A stretch of DNA of 64,000 nt from positions 1 through 64,000 of the forward strand of contig NZ_JOFH01000013.1 in the NCBI RefSeq assembly GCF_000721235.1, given 5' to 3'. This document shows, piece after piece, positions 25,001-40,560 of the stretch. Made by a program: the position numbers and the translations under genes. This stretch comes from Streptomyces olivaceus (GTDB lineage Bacteria; Actinomycetota; Actinomycetes; Streptomycetales; Streptomycetaceae). The stretch's first letter is position 1; each line of letters begins with the position of its first letter. The notes under the pieces were generated by a model. That model searched no databases. It saw only the letters and a list, made by a program, of their open reading frames with translations, and was not told the DNA's origin.

Positions 25001-28000
25001 GATCCCGCGCGCACGGCGGAACGCTTCGTCGAGTACGACGGCGAGCGGTGGTACCGCAGCGGCGACCTGGCACGCTACCGGCCCGACGGCGTACTGGAGT
25101 TCCTCGGCCGCGCCGACCACCAGGTGAAGATCGGCGGCCACCGCATCGAACTCGGCGAGGTCGAGTCCGCCCTGGAGAGCGACCCGGCCGTCCGGCACGC
25201 GGTCGCCACCGTCCTCGACACGCCCGTACGGCGCCTCGCCGCGGCCGTGTCCAGCCGTGACGGGGCGGCACCGGAGCCGGACGCTGTCCGCGACCGGGCC
25301 GCGGAACGGCTGCCAGCCCACATGGTGCCCGAACGCGTCCTGGTCCTCGACGCGCTGCCGCTGACCGAGAACGGCAAGCTCGACCGGGCGGCGGTCCGTC
25401 GGGCGCTGACCGAGGCGGCGGGCCACGCCACCGCCCGCGCCTCCGCCCCGGAGGGTCCGGTGGAGACCGCCGTGGCGGCCGAGTGGTCCGACCTGCTCGC
25501 CGTGGACCGGGTGGGCCGCGAGAGCAGCTTCTTCCTGCTGGGCGGCGACTCCCTCGTCGCGACCCGCATGATCGGCCGGCTGCGCGCCGCCGGGTTCCCG
25601 GACGCCCGCGTGGCCGACCTGTTCGCCCGCCCCGTGCTCCGGCACTTCTGCGAGACGCTCCGCGCCGGTACGGCCGACGGCCGGGAGCAGGAGCCCCCCG
25701 CCCCCGCCCTCGTCCCCGACCCGGACCGCGCCCACGAGCCCTTCCCGCTCACGGACGTCCAGGCCGCGTACCACACCGGCCGCGACCCCCGGTTCGCCCT
25801 CGGCGGCGTCGGCACCTGGCACTACAGCGAGTTCGACGGCACGGACGTCGACCTGGACCGCCTGGAGCGCGCCTGGAACACCCTCGTGCGGCGGCACGGC
25901 ATGCTGCGCGCCGTCGTCGAGGACGGACACCAGCGGGTCCTGCCCGACGTCCCGCCGGTCCGCATACCCGTGCGGGAGGCCACCGCCGCGGACGCGCCCG
26001 AGGCCCTCGCCGAGCTGCGCGCCCGCCTGTCCCAGCAGGTCCGCGACCCCGCGCGGTGGCCGCTGTTCGCCGTCGAGGCCGTGCGCCACCCCGACGACGG
26101 GGACGGCAACGGGGACGGCGACGGGACCGTGCGTACCCGGGTCGGCGTCGGCCTGGACTACCTCGTCCTCGACGCGCTCTCCATCACCACCCTCTACGCC
26201 GAACTGAACGCGCTCTACGCCGACCCGGACCACCAACTGCCGCCCGTCGACGTCACCTTCCGCGACTACCTGACCCGGCTCCCCGCGGACCCCGCCTCGG
26301 TCGACCGGGCCCGCGCCCACTGGCAGGCCCGGCTCGCCGAACTCCCGCCCCCGCCCGCCCTGCCCTACGACCGGGACCCGGCGGCACTCGACGCGCCGGT
26401 CTTCACCCGGCGCCGGCTGACCCTGCCCGCCGAGGACTGGCAGGCCGTGAAGCGCCGCGCGGCCCGGCACGGACTGACGCCCTCCACCGTCCTGCTGGCC
26501 CTGTACGGCGAGATCCTGGCGGCCTGGAGCGGTACCGACGCCGTGACCGTCACGCTCACCCTCTTCAACCGGCGCGACGTGCACCCCCACATCCACCGCG
26601 TGCTGGGCGACTTCACCTCCCTCTCGCTCGCCGGCCACCGGCGCGAGGGCGCGTCCTGGCTCGCGGCGGCCCTCGCGCTGCAGCGCCGTCAGGCCGAGGA
26701 CCTGGACCACGCCGACGTGCCGATCGACTGGTTGCTGCGGGAGTTCGGCCGCCGCACCGGCACGGTGGACGCCGCCGCGCCCGTGGTGTTCACCAGCGCC
26801 GTCGGGGTGGGCGACGCGACGCTGGCCCGGGCGGGCACCGGCCTGCCCGAGAAGGTCTGGGGCATCTCCCAGTCCCCGCAGGTGTGCCTGGACAACCAGG
26901 TCACCGAGGAGTCCGGCGGCCTGGTCGTCACCTGGGACGCGGTGGAGGAGCTGTTCGCCGAGGGCGTGCTGGACGCCATGTTCGACGCCCACGCGCGGCT
27001 GCTGCGGCACCTCGTCACCGGTGACTGGGAGGCGCCGCTGCCCGATCCGCTGCCCGCCGCCCAGCACGACCGGCGGGCCGCCGTCGCGAGCGGGGCCGCG
27101 CTGGAGCCGGTCGCGCCGCGCCTCCTGCACGAGGCCTTCTTCGCCCACGCGGCCTGCCGCGCCGACCGCACCGCCCTGGTCACCACGGCGGGCGAGGAGC
27201 TCTCCTACGGGGCGCTCGCCGAGCGGGCGCTGCGCACCGCCGCCGCGCTCGCCGACGCGGGCGTGGGCCCGGGCGACCTGGTCGCCGTCACCCTGCCCAA
27301 GGGCCCCGACCAGATCGCGGCCGTCCTCGGCGTGGTCGCGGCAGGCGCCGCGTACGTCCCCCTCGGCCTCGAACAGCCCGCCGCCCGGCTCGCGCGCGTC
27401 CGGGCCGCGGCACGGTTCCGTGTCGTCGTCGGGGAGTGGCCGGACACGGGGGACGGCACGGCGCCCCGCGCCCTCTCCTTCGCCCGGACGCAGCGGTCCG
27501 AGCCGTGGCGGTCCCCGCGTGAGACGTCCCCCGAGGCGCTCGCGTACGTGATCTTCACCTCCGGCTCCACCGGCCGGCCCAAGGGCGTCGAGATCTCCCA
27601 CGCCGCCGCCTGGAACACGGTGGCCGACATCAACGCCCGGCACGGCATCGGTGCCGGCGACCGGGTACTCGCCCTGTCCGCGCTGGACTTCGACCTGTCC
27701 GTGTACGACCTCTTCGGACTGCTCGCCGCGGGCGGCTCCCTCCTGCTGCCCACCGAGGACCAGCGCCGTGAACCGGCCCGCTGGCCGGACCTGGTCGACC
27801 GGTACGGCGTGACGGTCTGGAACACCGTCCCCGCCCTGCTCGACCTGCTGCTCGACGCCGACGAGCAGGGCACGGGGGGCCTTCGGGGGCTCCGGACCGC
27901 GCTCGTCTCCGGCGACTGGATCGGCCTCGACCTCCCCGGCCGCCTGCGGGCCCGCACCGCGCGGCCCTGCGCCTTCGTCGCCATGGGCGGCGCGACCGAG

Positions 28001-28905
28001 GCCGCGATCTGGTCCAACACCCTCACCGTCACCGACGTGGACCCCCGTTGGGCGTCCATCCCCTACGGCCGCCCCCTGACCGGGCAGCACTACCGCGTGG
28101 TCGACCGGGACGGACGGGACTGCCCCGACTGGGCGCCGGGCGAACTGTGGATCGGCGGCGCCGGACTGGCCCGCGGCTACCTGGCCGAACCGGAGCGCAC
28201 CGCCGAGAAGTTCGTCGTACGCGACGGGCGGCGCTGGTACCGGACGGGCGACCTGGGCAGGTTCCGCGGCGACGGACTGCTGGAGTTCCTGGGCCGCCTC
28301 GACACCCAGCTCAAGATCGCCGGCCACCGCGTCGAGGCGGGCGAGATCGAGGCCGCCCTCGAGGCCCACCCCGCCGTCGCCCGGGCCGCCGTCGTGGCCG
28401 TGGGCGAGCGCACCGCGAAACGCCTGGTCGCCTTCGCCGTACCGCTGGCCACCCCGGCCACCGCGACGGAGCCGCCCACCGCCGACGACCTCCTCGGCCA
28501 CCTCGCGGACCGCGTCCCCGCCTACGCCGTCCCGTCCCGCATCGCCCTGCTGCCCGCCCTGCCGCTCACCGCGAACGGCAAGGTCGACCGCAAGGCGCTG
28601 ACGGACACGGCGGGCCCCGCACCCGTGCCCGCCGGCGCCGAGCCGCCGCGGGGCGGGACCGAGACGGCCCTCGCCGAACTCTGGCGCGAACACCTCCCGG
28701 AACCCGTGCGCGACCGGAACGCCAACTTCTTCACCCTCGGCGGCGGCAGCCTCGCCGCGCTGCGCCTGCTCACGGCGATCGAGCGCCGCCTCGGAGCCGC
28801 CGTGCCCGTGCGCCGCTTCTTCGCCGCACCGACCGTCGCCGCGCTCGCCGCGGACATCACCCGAACGCTCGCGGCCCACGGGACCGCCTACGAGACCGGA
28901 GAACT

Positions 28906-28909
<4 letters not shown>
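22076..28909 (+). CDS. NRPS 1: ArCP-Cy-A-PCP-Cy-A-PCP
   Basis: A 2277-residue synthetase. An N-terminal aryl carrier protein (LGLDS, Ser55) is followed by heterocyclisation domain 1 (about 155-590; DMMAGDALS replaces the condensation HHxxxDG). Then come adenylation domain 1 (about 618-1100), carrier 1 (GGDS, Ser1159), heterocyclisation domain 2 (about 1220-1655; DYLVLDALS), adenylation domain 2 (about 1683-2160) and carrier 2 (GGGS, Ser2225). My reading of the pocket residues gives DLWQLGLVHK for A1 (nearest to Thr/Ser-type codes) and DLYNLSMIWK for A2 (cysteine). It should thus build salicyl-(oxazoline-like)-thiazolinyl-S-PCP. GTG 22076 is chosen for position after AAAGG; GTG 22043 would add 11 residues. 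Its stop overlaps the start of NRPS 2. Confidence 0.93.
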
Positions 28910-34430
<5,521 letters not shown>

Positions 34431-34434
<4 letters not shown>

Positions 34435-35621
34435 GCACCCCCGTGATCGGGGTCCTCGGGGCCTCCGGGGCCGTCGGCCGGGCCGCCGTACGCGAACTGC
34501 GCGCCCTCGGCCGCAGGGGGCTCCGCCTGGGCGGCCGGACCGCGTCGGCCCTGTGCGCGGTCGCCGGCGGGGACCCGGGCGGCCACGACGAGACCGTGTG
34601 GGCCGACGCCACCGCACCGGACGGCCTGCGCGCCTTCACCGAGGGCTGCGACATCGTCCTCAACTGCGTCGGCCCCACCTACCGGCTGCGCGCCACGGTG
34701 GCCGCCGCCGCACTCGCCGCCGGCGCACACTGCGTCGACGTGGCCGGGGACGACCCGGCCGCCGAGGACCTCCTGAAGGACGGCGACCCGGCCCGCGAGG
34801 GCCGCACCGTCGTCCTGTCCGCCGGCGCCCTGCCCGGCCTGTCCAGCCTGCTGCCCCGCTGGCTGGCCGGACAGGGCCTGGACACCGCCACCGCGCTGAG
34901 CGCGCACTGCGGCGGCCTGGAGACCTGCTCGCCGACCGTGGCCCGCGACCTCATGCTCTCCCTCACCTCCGGCGGCGCCGACGGCGCGGCCTACGGCGAG
35001 GCGCTCGCCGCCGTCCGCGGCGGCCGGCGCGTGCCGCGCGCCCTGCGCACCGCCGAGGACACCGAACACCCGGCCTTCCCGGGCCGGGTGGCCCTGCAGC
35101 CCTACCTCAGCGGCGAGAGCGAACGCCTCGCGCACGTCCTCGGCCTCGACCGGCTCGACTGGTACAACGTCCACCCCGGCCCCGCCGTACGCGCGCTGCT
35201 CAACCGCCTGCCGGCGTCCCTGGCCGCCGGGGACGACCCGGCCGCGCTGGCGGACCGGCTGATCCTCGCCGCCGACCTGGACCTGGCCGGACGCACGCCC
35301 TACTACGTCATGGACTTCGCGCTGTCGGGCACCGCGTCCGGGCAGCCCGCCACGGCCGGACTGACCCTGCGCGCCGCCAGCAGCTACCGGCTCACCGCGG
35401 CCGTGGGCGCGCTGTCGGTGGACGCCGTGCTCCGGGGCGCGGTCCCGGCGGGCGTGCACTTCGCGTGCGACGTACTGGACCCCCGGGTGGTGGTACGGCA
35501 CCTGCGTTCCCGGGGCGCCGCCGAGCTGCGGCTGACGGGAACGGCGACCGCCGGCTCCGGGCCCGCCGGGGCGGACGCGGACGCGGACGTGGACATGGAC
35601 GTGGAAGAGGGTGTGCTGTGA
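34431..35621 (+). CDS. Saccharopine-dehydrogenase-like NAD(P)-binding reductase
   Basis: A 396-residue protein with an N-terminal Rossmann motif (IGVLGASGAVGRAAV) and the following VLNCVGPTYRLRATVAAAALAAGAHCVD stretch typical of saccharopine-dehydrogenase/trans-acting enoyl-reductase-like proteins. It starts in an ATGA overlap with NRPS 2 and ends in a GTGA overlap with the imide reductase, so it belongs to the assembly-line operon. The C-terminus is an acidic AD-repeat tail (ADADADVDMDVEEG). The role is unknown: a second ring reduction or reduction of another C=N or C=C is possible. The thiazolinyl imide reductase next door covers the expected reduction, so this one is a loose end in the pathway. 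Confidence 0.85.
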
Positions 35622-37705
35622 GCGCGACGGCAAGCGGTCCGGCGCCGTTCCGCGTCCTGGTCTGCGGCACCAACTTCGGCCGCTTCTACGCCGAGGCGGC
35701 CCGCCGGCGCCCCGGACACGCGCTCGCCGGCATCCTCAGCCGGGGTTCGGCCGCCTCCCGGGAGCACGCCCGGAGCCTCGGCGTACCGCACTACACGGAC
35801 GTCGGCGACCTGCCCGAGGACATCGACGCCGCCTGCGTGGCGGTGAGTTCGTCGATCTCCGGCGGGCAGGGCACCGAGCTGGCGCGGGCCCTCATGGACC
35901 GGGGCATCCACGTCCTGCAGGAACACCCCGTGCACCTCACCGAGTTGACCCAGAACCTCACTCACGCGCGGCGCCGCGGAGTGCAGTACCGCCTCAACAC
36001 CCACTACCCGCACGTCGCCCCCGTCCGCGCCTTCATCGACGCGGCCCGCAGACTCGTGGCGCGGCAGCGGCCGCTCTTCGTGGACGCCGCCACCCCGGTC
36101 CACCTCATGCACCCCCTGGTGGACATCCTCGGCCAGGCGCTCGGCACCCTGCGTCCGTGGCGCTTCGCGGACCCGGCGCCCCTGCCCGACGCCGTCGGAC
36201 CGCAGCCCTTCCGCTCCCTGCAGGGCGTGTTCGCGGGCGTACCCCTCACCCTGAGGGTGCACCACCAGCTCGACCCGTCCGACCGGGACAACCACGCCCT
36301 GCACTGGCACCGGATCTCCCTCGGCACGGAGGGCGGCGTCCTCACCCTCGCCGACACCCACGGACCCGTGCTGTGGAGCCCCCGGCTCCACATCGGGCGC
36401 GACGCCGACCGGCGCTTCGTCCTCGACGGGCCCGGCACCGGCCGCCTGGGGCTGGCCACCACGTCCGTCGTCGGGGAGACGGTGCCCTTCCGCACCGTCT
36501 TCTCCGACCTGTGGCCCGAGGCCGTCGGCAGCGCACTCGACGAGTTGCGCGAGGCCGCCGAGCAGGGCGGCGACGCGCTCCGCGCGGGCCAGTACGACCT
36601 GGCCGTGTGCCGCATCTGGACCGACCTGGCGGCCCGGCTCGGCCCGCCCGAGATCGTCCGTCCGGCCACCCCGCGGCCCCTCGCGGTCAGCGACATGTTC
36701 CCGGCGCGGGCACCGGTCCCGGCCCGGACCGAGGGTGAGGCGCAGGGCTGGACGGAAGCCCCGGTCCGGACCGAGGGTCAGGCGCGGGCCCGGACGGAAG
36801 CCCCGGTCCGGACCGAGGGCCGGGCGCAGGGCCGGACGGAAGCCCCGGCCCCGGCCCACGTTCGGGACCGCCCGCCCGTACCCGACGCACCCACCGCCCG
36901 CGCGGAGCACGCCTCCTACACCCCCTCGGCGGAGTTCTTCGACCTCGTCGCGGCCGAGCACACCGCGACCGCGAGCGCTCCCGCCATCGCCGCGCTCCTC
37001 GCCGACGCCGACCTGAGCGCCGGGCCGGTGGTCGACGTCGGCGCCGGTACCGGCCTGGTGACCGAGGCCGTGGCCAAGGCCCGGCCGGACGCCGAGATCG
37101 TCGCCTGCGAACCGGCCGTCGGCATGCGCGCCGTACTCACCAGCCGGGTCTTCAGCGACCCGGACCTGCGTTCCCGGGTCACCGTCACCGCGGACGCGGC
37201 CCCCGGCCTGGATCTCCCCGACCGGGTCGGCGCGGTCCTGCTCTGCGGGGTCCTCGGCCACCTCGACGCCGACGCCCGCGCCCTGCTGTGGCGACGGCTG
37301 ACCCGGCGGCTGGCCCCGGGCGGGCTCGTGGTCGTCGAACTCATGGGCTTCGACGAGCCGTTGGACCTGCCCGAGACCAGGCTCGCCACCGCCACCGCGG
37401 GACGGCAGCGCTACGAGTGGTCGTTCCGCGGCGCACCCGACGACGCGGGCGGCGCGGCGGACGGCGTGATGCGTCTGCACTCCACCTGGCGCGTCTACCG
37501 CGAGGACACCGCGCAGGCGGTGCGCGAGGTCCACGACTCCTACCGCTGGGCCCCCTTCGGCCTGAAGGACGTGGAAGCCGAGTCCGGGATGACCGCCCGC
37601 ACCCTGCCCACCCGCCCCGGCGCTCCGCCGCTGGCCGTACTCACCCTCCCCGCCGCTCCGTCCGGCACCCCCGTGACCCCGCCGACCACCGAGGACCACC
37701 GATGA
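35618..37705 (+). CDS. Thiazolinyl imide reductase fused to a SAM methyltransferase
   Basis: A 695-residue two-part protein. Residues about 8-355 are a PchG/Irp3-type thiazolinyl imide reductase: Rossmann start LVCGTNFGRFY, then SSSISGGQGTELARALMDRGIHVLQEHPVH. It is expected to reduce a carrier-bound thiazoline to thiazolidine with NADPH. A three-fold 14-residue repeat linker (about 370-411) joins it to a class I methyltransferase (about 430-690, motif I VVDVGAGTGLVTE). The methyltransferase half is clearly related to the stand-alone enzyme at 39832 (compare SAEFFDLVAAEHT with SAEFYELVATRHT). Such a fusion suggests channelling from ring reduction to methylation (inference). Confidence 0.92.
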   Translation: MSATASGPAPFRVLVCGTNFGRFYAEAARRRPGHALAGILSRGSAASREHARSLGVPHYTDVGDLPEDIDAACVAVSSSISGGQGTELARALMDRGIHVLQEHPVHLTELTQNLTHARRRGVQYRLNTHYPHVAPVRAFIDAARRLVARQRPLFVDAATPVHLMHPLVDILGQALGTLRPWRFADPAPLPDAVGPQPFRSLQGVFAGVPLTLRVHHQLDPSDRDNHALHWHRISLGTEGGVLTLADTHGPVLWSPRLHIGRDADRRFVLDGPGTGRLGLATTSVVGETVPFRTVFSDLWPEAVGSALDELREAAEQGGDALRAGQYDLAVCRIWTDLAARLGPPEIVRPATPRPLAVSDMFPARAPVPARTEGEAQGWTEAPVRTEGQARARTEAPVRTEGRAQGRTEAPAPAHVRDRPPVPDAPTARAEHASYTPSAEFFDLVAAEHTATASAPAIAALLADADLSAGPVVDVGAGTGLVTEAVAKARPDAEIVACEPAVGMRAVLTSRVFSDPDLRSRVTVTADAAPGLDLPDRVGAVLLCGVLGHLDADARALLWRRLTRRLAPGGLVVVELMGFDEPLDLPETRLATATAGRQRYEWSFRGAPDDAGGAADGVMRLHSTWRVYREDTAQAVREVHDSYRWAPFGLKDVEAESGMTARTLPTRPGAPPLAVLTLPAAPSGTPVTPPTTEDHR
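36725..36850 (+). repeat. Three 42-bp tandem repeats in the reductase-methyltransferase linker
   Basis: Units at 36725-36766, 36767-36808 and 36809-36850 encode RTEGEAQGWTEAPV, RTEGQARARTEAPV and RTEGRAQGRTEAPA. The high DNA identity between copies indicates recent expansion of a flexible linker. Confidence 0.9.
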
Positions 37706-38907
37706 GCACACCCGCGTCCACGCCCCGCGACTTCCCGATCCGGCGCGGCTGCCCCTTCGCCGCGCCGGAGGAGTACGCCACCCTGCGCACCGAGGACCCC
37801 GTCGCCCGCGTCACCCTGCCCACCAAGCGCGAGGCCTGGGCGGTGAGCCGCTACGACGACGTGCGCGAACTGCTCTCGGACCCGCGCGTCAGCGCCGACA
37901 TCCGCAGGCCCAACTTCCCCGCCCTGGGCGAGGGCGAGCAGGAGGCCGGGGCCCGGTTCAGGCCCTTCATCCGCACCGACGCCCCCGAGCACACCCGGTA
38001 CCGGCGGATGCTGCTGCCGGTCTTCACCGTGCGCCGGGTGCGCGCGATGCGGCCCGCCGTACAGGCACGCGTGGACGAGATCCTGGACGGCATGCTCGCG
38101 GCCGGCGGCCCCACCGACTTCGTCTCCGCGTACGCCAACGCCGTCTCCACCTCGGTGATCTGCGAACTGCTCGGCATACCCCGGGAGAACCTCGAGTTCT
38201 TCCGCGACGTCACCCGCGTCTCCGGCTCCCGCACCAGCACGGCCGAGCAGGTCTCCGAAGCGCTCGGCGGCCTCTTCGGCCTGCTCGCCGAACTGATCGC
38301 CGAGCGCCGCGAGGAACCCCGCGACGACCTCATCTCCAAGCTCGTCACCGACCACCTGCTCCCCGGCCACGTGACCACGGACCAGTTGCTCTCCACTCTC
38401 GGCATCACGATCAACGCCGGGCGCGAGACCACCACCAGCATGATCGCCCTGAGCACCCTGCTGCTCCTGGACCGGCCGGAGCTGACGGCGGAACTGCGCC
38501 GCGACGCCTCGCTGATGCCGGCCGCCGTCGACGAACTCCTGCGGGTCCTCTCCGTCGCCGACTCCATACCGCTGCGCGTGGCCGCCGAGGACATCGAGCT
38601 GTCCGGCCGTACCGTCCCCGCCGACGACGGTGTCATCGCCCTGCTCGCCGGGGCCAACCACGACCCCGAGCAGTTCGACGACCCGGAGAAGGTCGACTTC
38701 CACCGCACGGACAACCACCACGTGGCGTTCGGCTACGGGGTGCACCAGTGCGTCGGCCAGCACCTGGCCCGCCTGGAGCTGGAGGTCGCCCTGGAAACGC
38801 TCCTGCGCCGCGTCCCCACGCTCCGCCTGGCGGGCGACCGGGACCAGGTCGCCTTCAAACACGACTCGGCCACCTTCGGCCTCGAAGAACTGCTGGTGAC
38901 CTGGTGA
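37702..38907 (+). CDS. Cytochrome P450
   Basis: A 401-residue soluble bacterial P450 starting in an ATGA overlap. The heme-binding loop is FGYGVHQCVGQHLAR (Cys350). The I-helix oxygen-activation motif is NAGRETTT. The K-helix glutamate-arginine pair lies in VDELLRV. Length and motifs fit the CYP105-type class of Streptomyces tailoring enzymes. Its electron donor is probably the ferredoxin at 14749. Within the pathway it may hydroxylate the aryl ring, oxidise a ring to thiazole, or modify the first amino acid; the sequence does not decide. Confidence 0.94.
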   Translation: MSTPASTPRDFPIRRGCPFAAPEEYATLRTEDPVARVTLPTKREAWAVSRYDDVRELLSDPRVSADIRRPNFPALGEGEQEAGARFRPFIRTDAPEHTRYRRMLLPVFTVRRVRAMRPAVQARVDEILDGMLAAGGPTDFVSAYANAVSTSVICELLGIPRENLEFFRDVTRVSGSRTSTAEQVSEALGGLFGLLAELIAERREEPRDDLISKLVTDHLLPGHVTTDQLLSTLGITINAGRETTTSMIALSTLLLLDRPELTAELRRDASLMPAAVDELLRVLSVADSIPLRVAAEDIELSGRTVPADDGVIALLAGANHDPEQFDDPEKVDFHRTDNHHVAFGYGVHQCVGQHLARLELEVALETLLRRVPTLRLAGDRDQVAFKHDSATFGLEELLVTW

Positions 38908-39800
38908 CCGCCGCCTTCCCGTCCGTCCCGCCCTCGTCTGCTGCATCTGCTTCGTCCGTTCCGTTCGCGTCCGCCCCGTCCGTTCCGGCGAACGTCTCCG
39001 CGCGCGCCGCCCGTGCCGACAGTCCGTGGATCAGGCGGTGGAACGACGGGGCCGCCTCCCGGCTCACCCTGATCTGCCTGCCGCACGCGGGCGGCAGCGC
39101 CGGCTTCTACCGTCCGTGGGCGGCGCTGCTGCCGCCCGAGGTGGAGCTGCTCGCCATCCAGTACCCCGGACGCGAGGAGCGTTTCGAGGACCCCGGGGCC
39201 GCCGACATGGCGGAGCTGGTGGGCGCGATCGCGGACGCCGTACTGCCCCTGCTCGACCGGCCGTACGCCCTCTTCGGGCACAGCATGGGATCGGCCGTCG
39301 CCTGGGAACTCGCCCACGAGCTGGAGCGCCGCCGAGTCAGTGGTCCACGGCGCCTGTTCGCCTCGGGCCGCGCCGCCCCCGGCACCGCGGTCACCGGGCA
39401 GCTGCACCGCCAGGACGACGACGTGCTCGGCGCGGAACTGGCCCGGCTCGGCGGCACGAGCCGCGAGGTCCTCGACGATCCCGGCCTGCGCGACCTGGTC
39501 CTGACCGCCGTACGCCACGACTACCGCGTCATCGAGACGTACCGGCCCTCCCCGAGGCCGCCGCTGGCCTGCCCGGTCCACGTGCTGACCGGCGACGCGG
39601 ACCCCGAACTCGGCGCGGAACGCAGCCGCGACCGGGCCGGCGGCTGGGCCGGCCTCACCACGGCCCGCACCGAGGTGTGCGTCTTCCCCGGCGACCACTT
39701 CTACCTCACCCCGCGACGCCGCGAGGTGGTGGCCACCGTCCTGCGCCGCATGGACCCGTCGCTGAGCACCGGCGCCCGCACCTGGCCGAGCACCCCGTGA
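38904..39800 (+). CDS. Type II thioesterase
   Basis: A 298-residue alpha/beta hydrolase starting in a GTGA overlap with the P450 gene. Family blocks: LICLPHAGGSAGFYRPW, IQYPGREERF, nucleophile Ser127 in FGHSMGSAVAWELA, and the catalytic His in PGDHFYL. Such enzymes clear misloaded or stalled carrier domains (YbtT/PchC role). An N-terminal Ser/Ala/Pro-rich extension of about 45 residues precedes the usual start of the domain; it may mean that a downstream start is used, but I see no better start codon. Confidence 0.93.
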   Translation: MTAAFPSVPPSSAASASSVPFASAPSVPANVSARAARADSPWIRRWNDGAASRLTLICLPHAGGSAGFYRPWAALLPPEVELLAIQYPGREERFEDPGAADMAELVGAIADAVLPLLDRPYALFGHSMGSAVAWELAHELERRRVSGPRRLFASGRAAPGTAVTGQLHRQDDDVLGAELARLGGTSREVLDDPGLRDLVLTAVRHDYRVIETYRPSPRPPLACPVHVLTGDADPELGAERSRDRAGGWAGLTTARTEVCVFPGDHFYLTPRRREVVATVLRRMDPSLSTGARTWPSTP

Positions 39801-39831
39801 GCCGCCCGGCACCCCACTCCTGGAGAACGCC

Positions 39832-40560
39832 GTGATCGACTACTACTCGACGTCGGCCGAGTTCTACGAACTGGTCGCCACCCGGCACACCGCCAGCAGC
39901 GGCCCCCCGCTGGCCCGCGTCCTCACCGGCCTGGACGTCTCCCACGGCCCCGTCCTGGAGATCGGCGCGGGCACCGGGCGGGTCACGGAGGTCATCGCCT
40001 CCGCCCTGCCGGACGCGGAGATCCTCGCGGCCGAGCCGTCGGCACCCATGCGCGCGATGCTCACCTCCCGCATCGCCCGCGACCCCGGCCTGCGGCGCCG
40101 GGTGACCGTGGTCGACGGCGCCGCCCAGGACCTCGCGCTGCCCGAACGGCTCTCCGCCGTGGTCGTCTTCGGGGTCGCCGGTCACCTGACCGCCCCCGAA
40201 CGCGTGGCGCTGTGGAAGCGGCTGGCCGCCCGGCTGCCGGACGGGGCGCCCATCGTCGTGGAGCTGATGGGGGTCTCCTCGCCCCGCGTCATCCCGCCGG
40301 TGATGTCCCTCAGGGAGACCATCGGCCGCCAGACGTACGAGTGGTGGATCGGCGGCGAACCCACCGAGGGCGACGCCATGCGGTTCACCACCACCTGGAA
40401 GGTGCTGCGCGACGGACGCACCGTGCGCGAGGTCGCCGACAGCTACGACTGGCACACCTTCGACGTCGCCCGGCTGGCCCGGGAGGCCGGCATGACCAGC
40501 CGCCGCATCACCGAGGCGGGCGGCAGGCCCATCCCCGAAATCGGAGTACTCGTCAAGTGA
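39832..40560 (+). CDS. Class I SAM-dependent methyltransferase (tailoring)
   Basis: A 242-residue enzyme with motif I VLEIGAGTGRVTE and post-motif acidic EPSAPM. GTG 39832 is preceded by CTGGAGAACGCC. It is a paralogue of the C-terminal half of the reductase fusion at 35618, with colinear blocks throughout (VVELMG, TTWKV/STWRV, EVxDSYxW). The duplication suggests two methylations on similar groups or on different rings of the same product. The stop overlaps the start of the first ABC transporter gene. Confidence 0.9.
   Translation: MIDYYSTSAEFYELVATRHTASSGPPLARVLTGLDVSHGPVLEIGAGTGRVTEVIASALPDAEILAAEPSAPMRAMLTSRIARDPGLRRRVTVVDGAAQDLALPERLSAVVVFGVAGHLTAPERVALWKRLAARLPDGAPIVVELMGVSSPRVIPPVMSLRETIGRQTYEWWIGGEPTEGDAMRFTTTWKVLRDGRTVREVADSYDWHTFDVARLAREAGMTSRRITEAGGRPIPEIGVLVK

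Noticed and set aside
34553..35617. Upstream extension of the imide reductase frame
   Set aside because: Arg/Gly/Pro-rich shadow over the saccharopine-dehydrogenase-like gene; the GTG at 35618 with GTGA overlap is the natural start.
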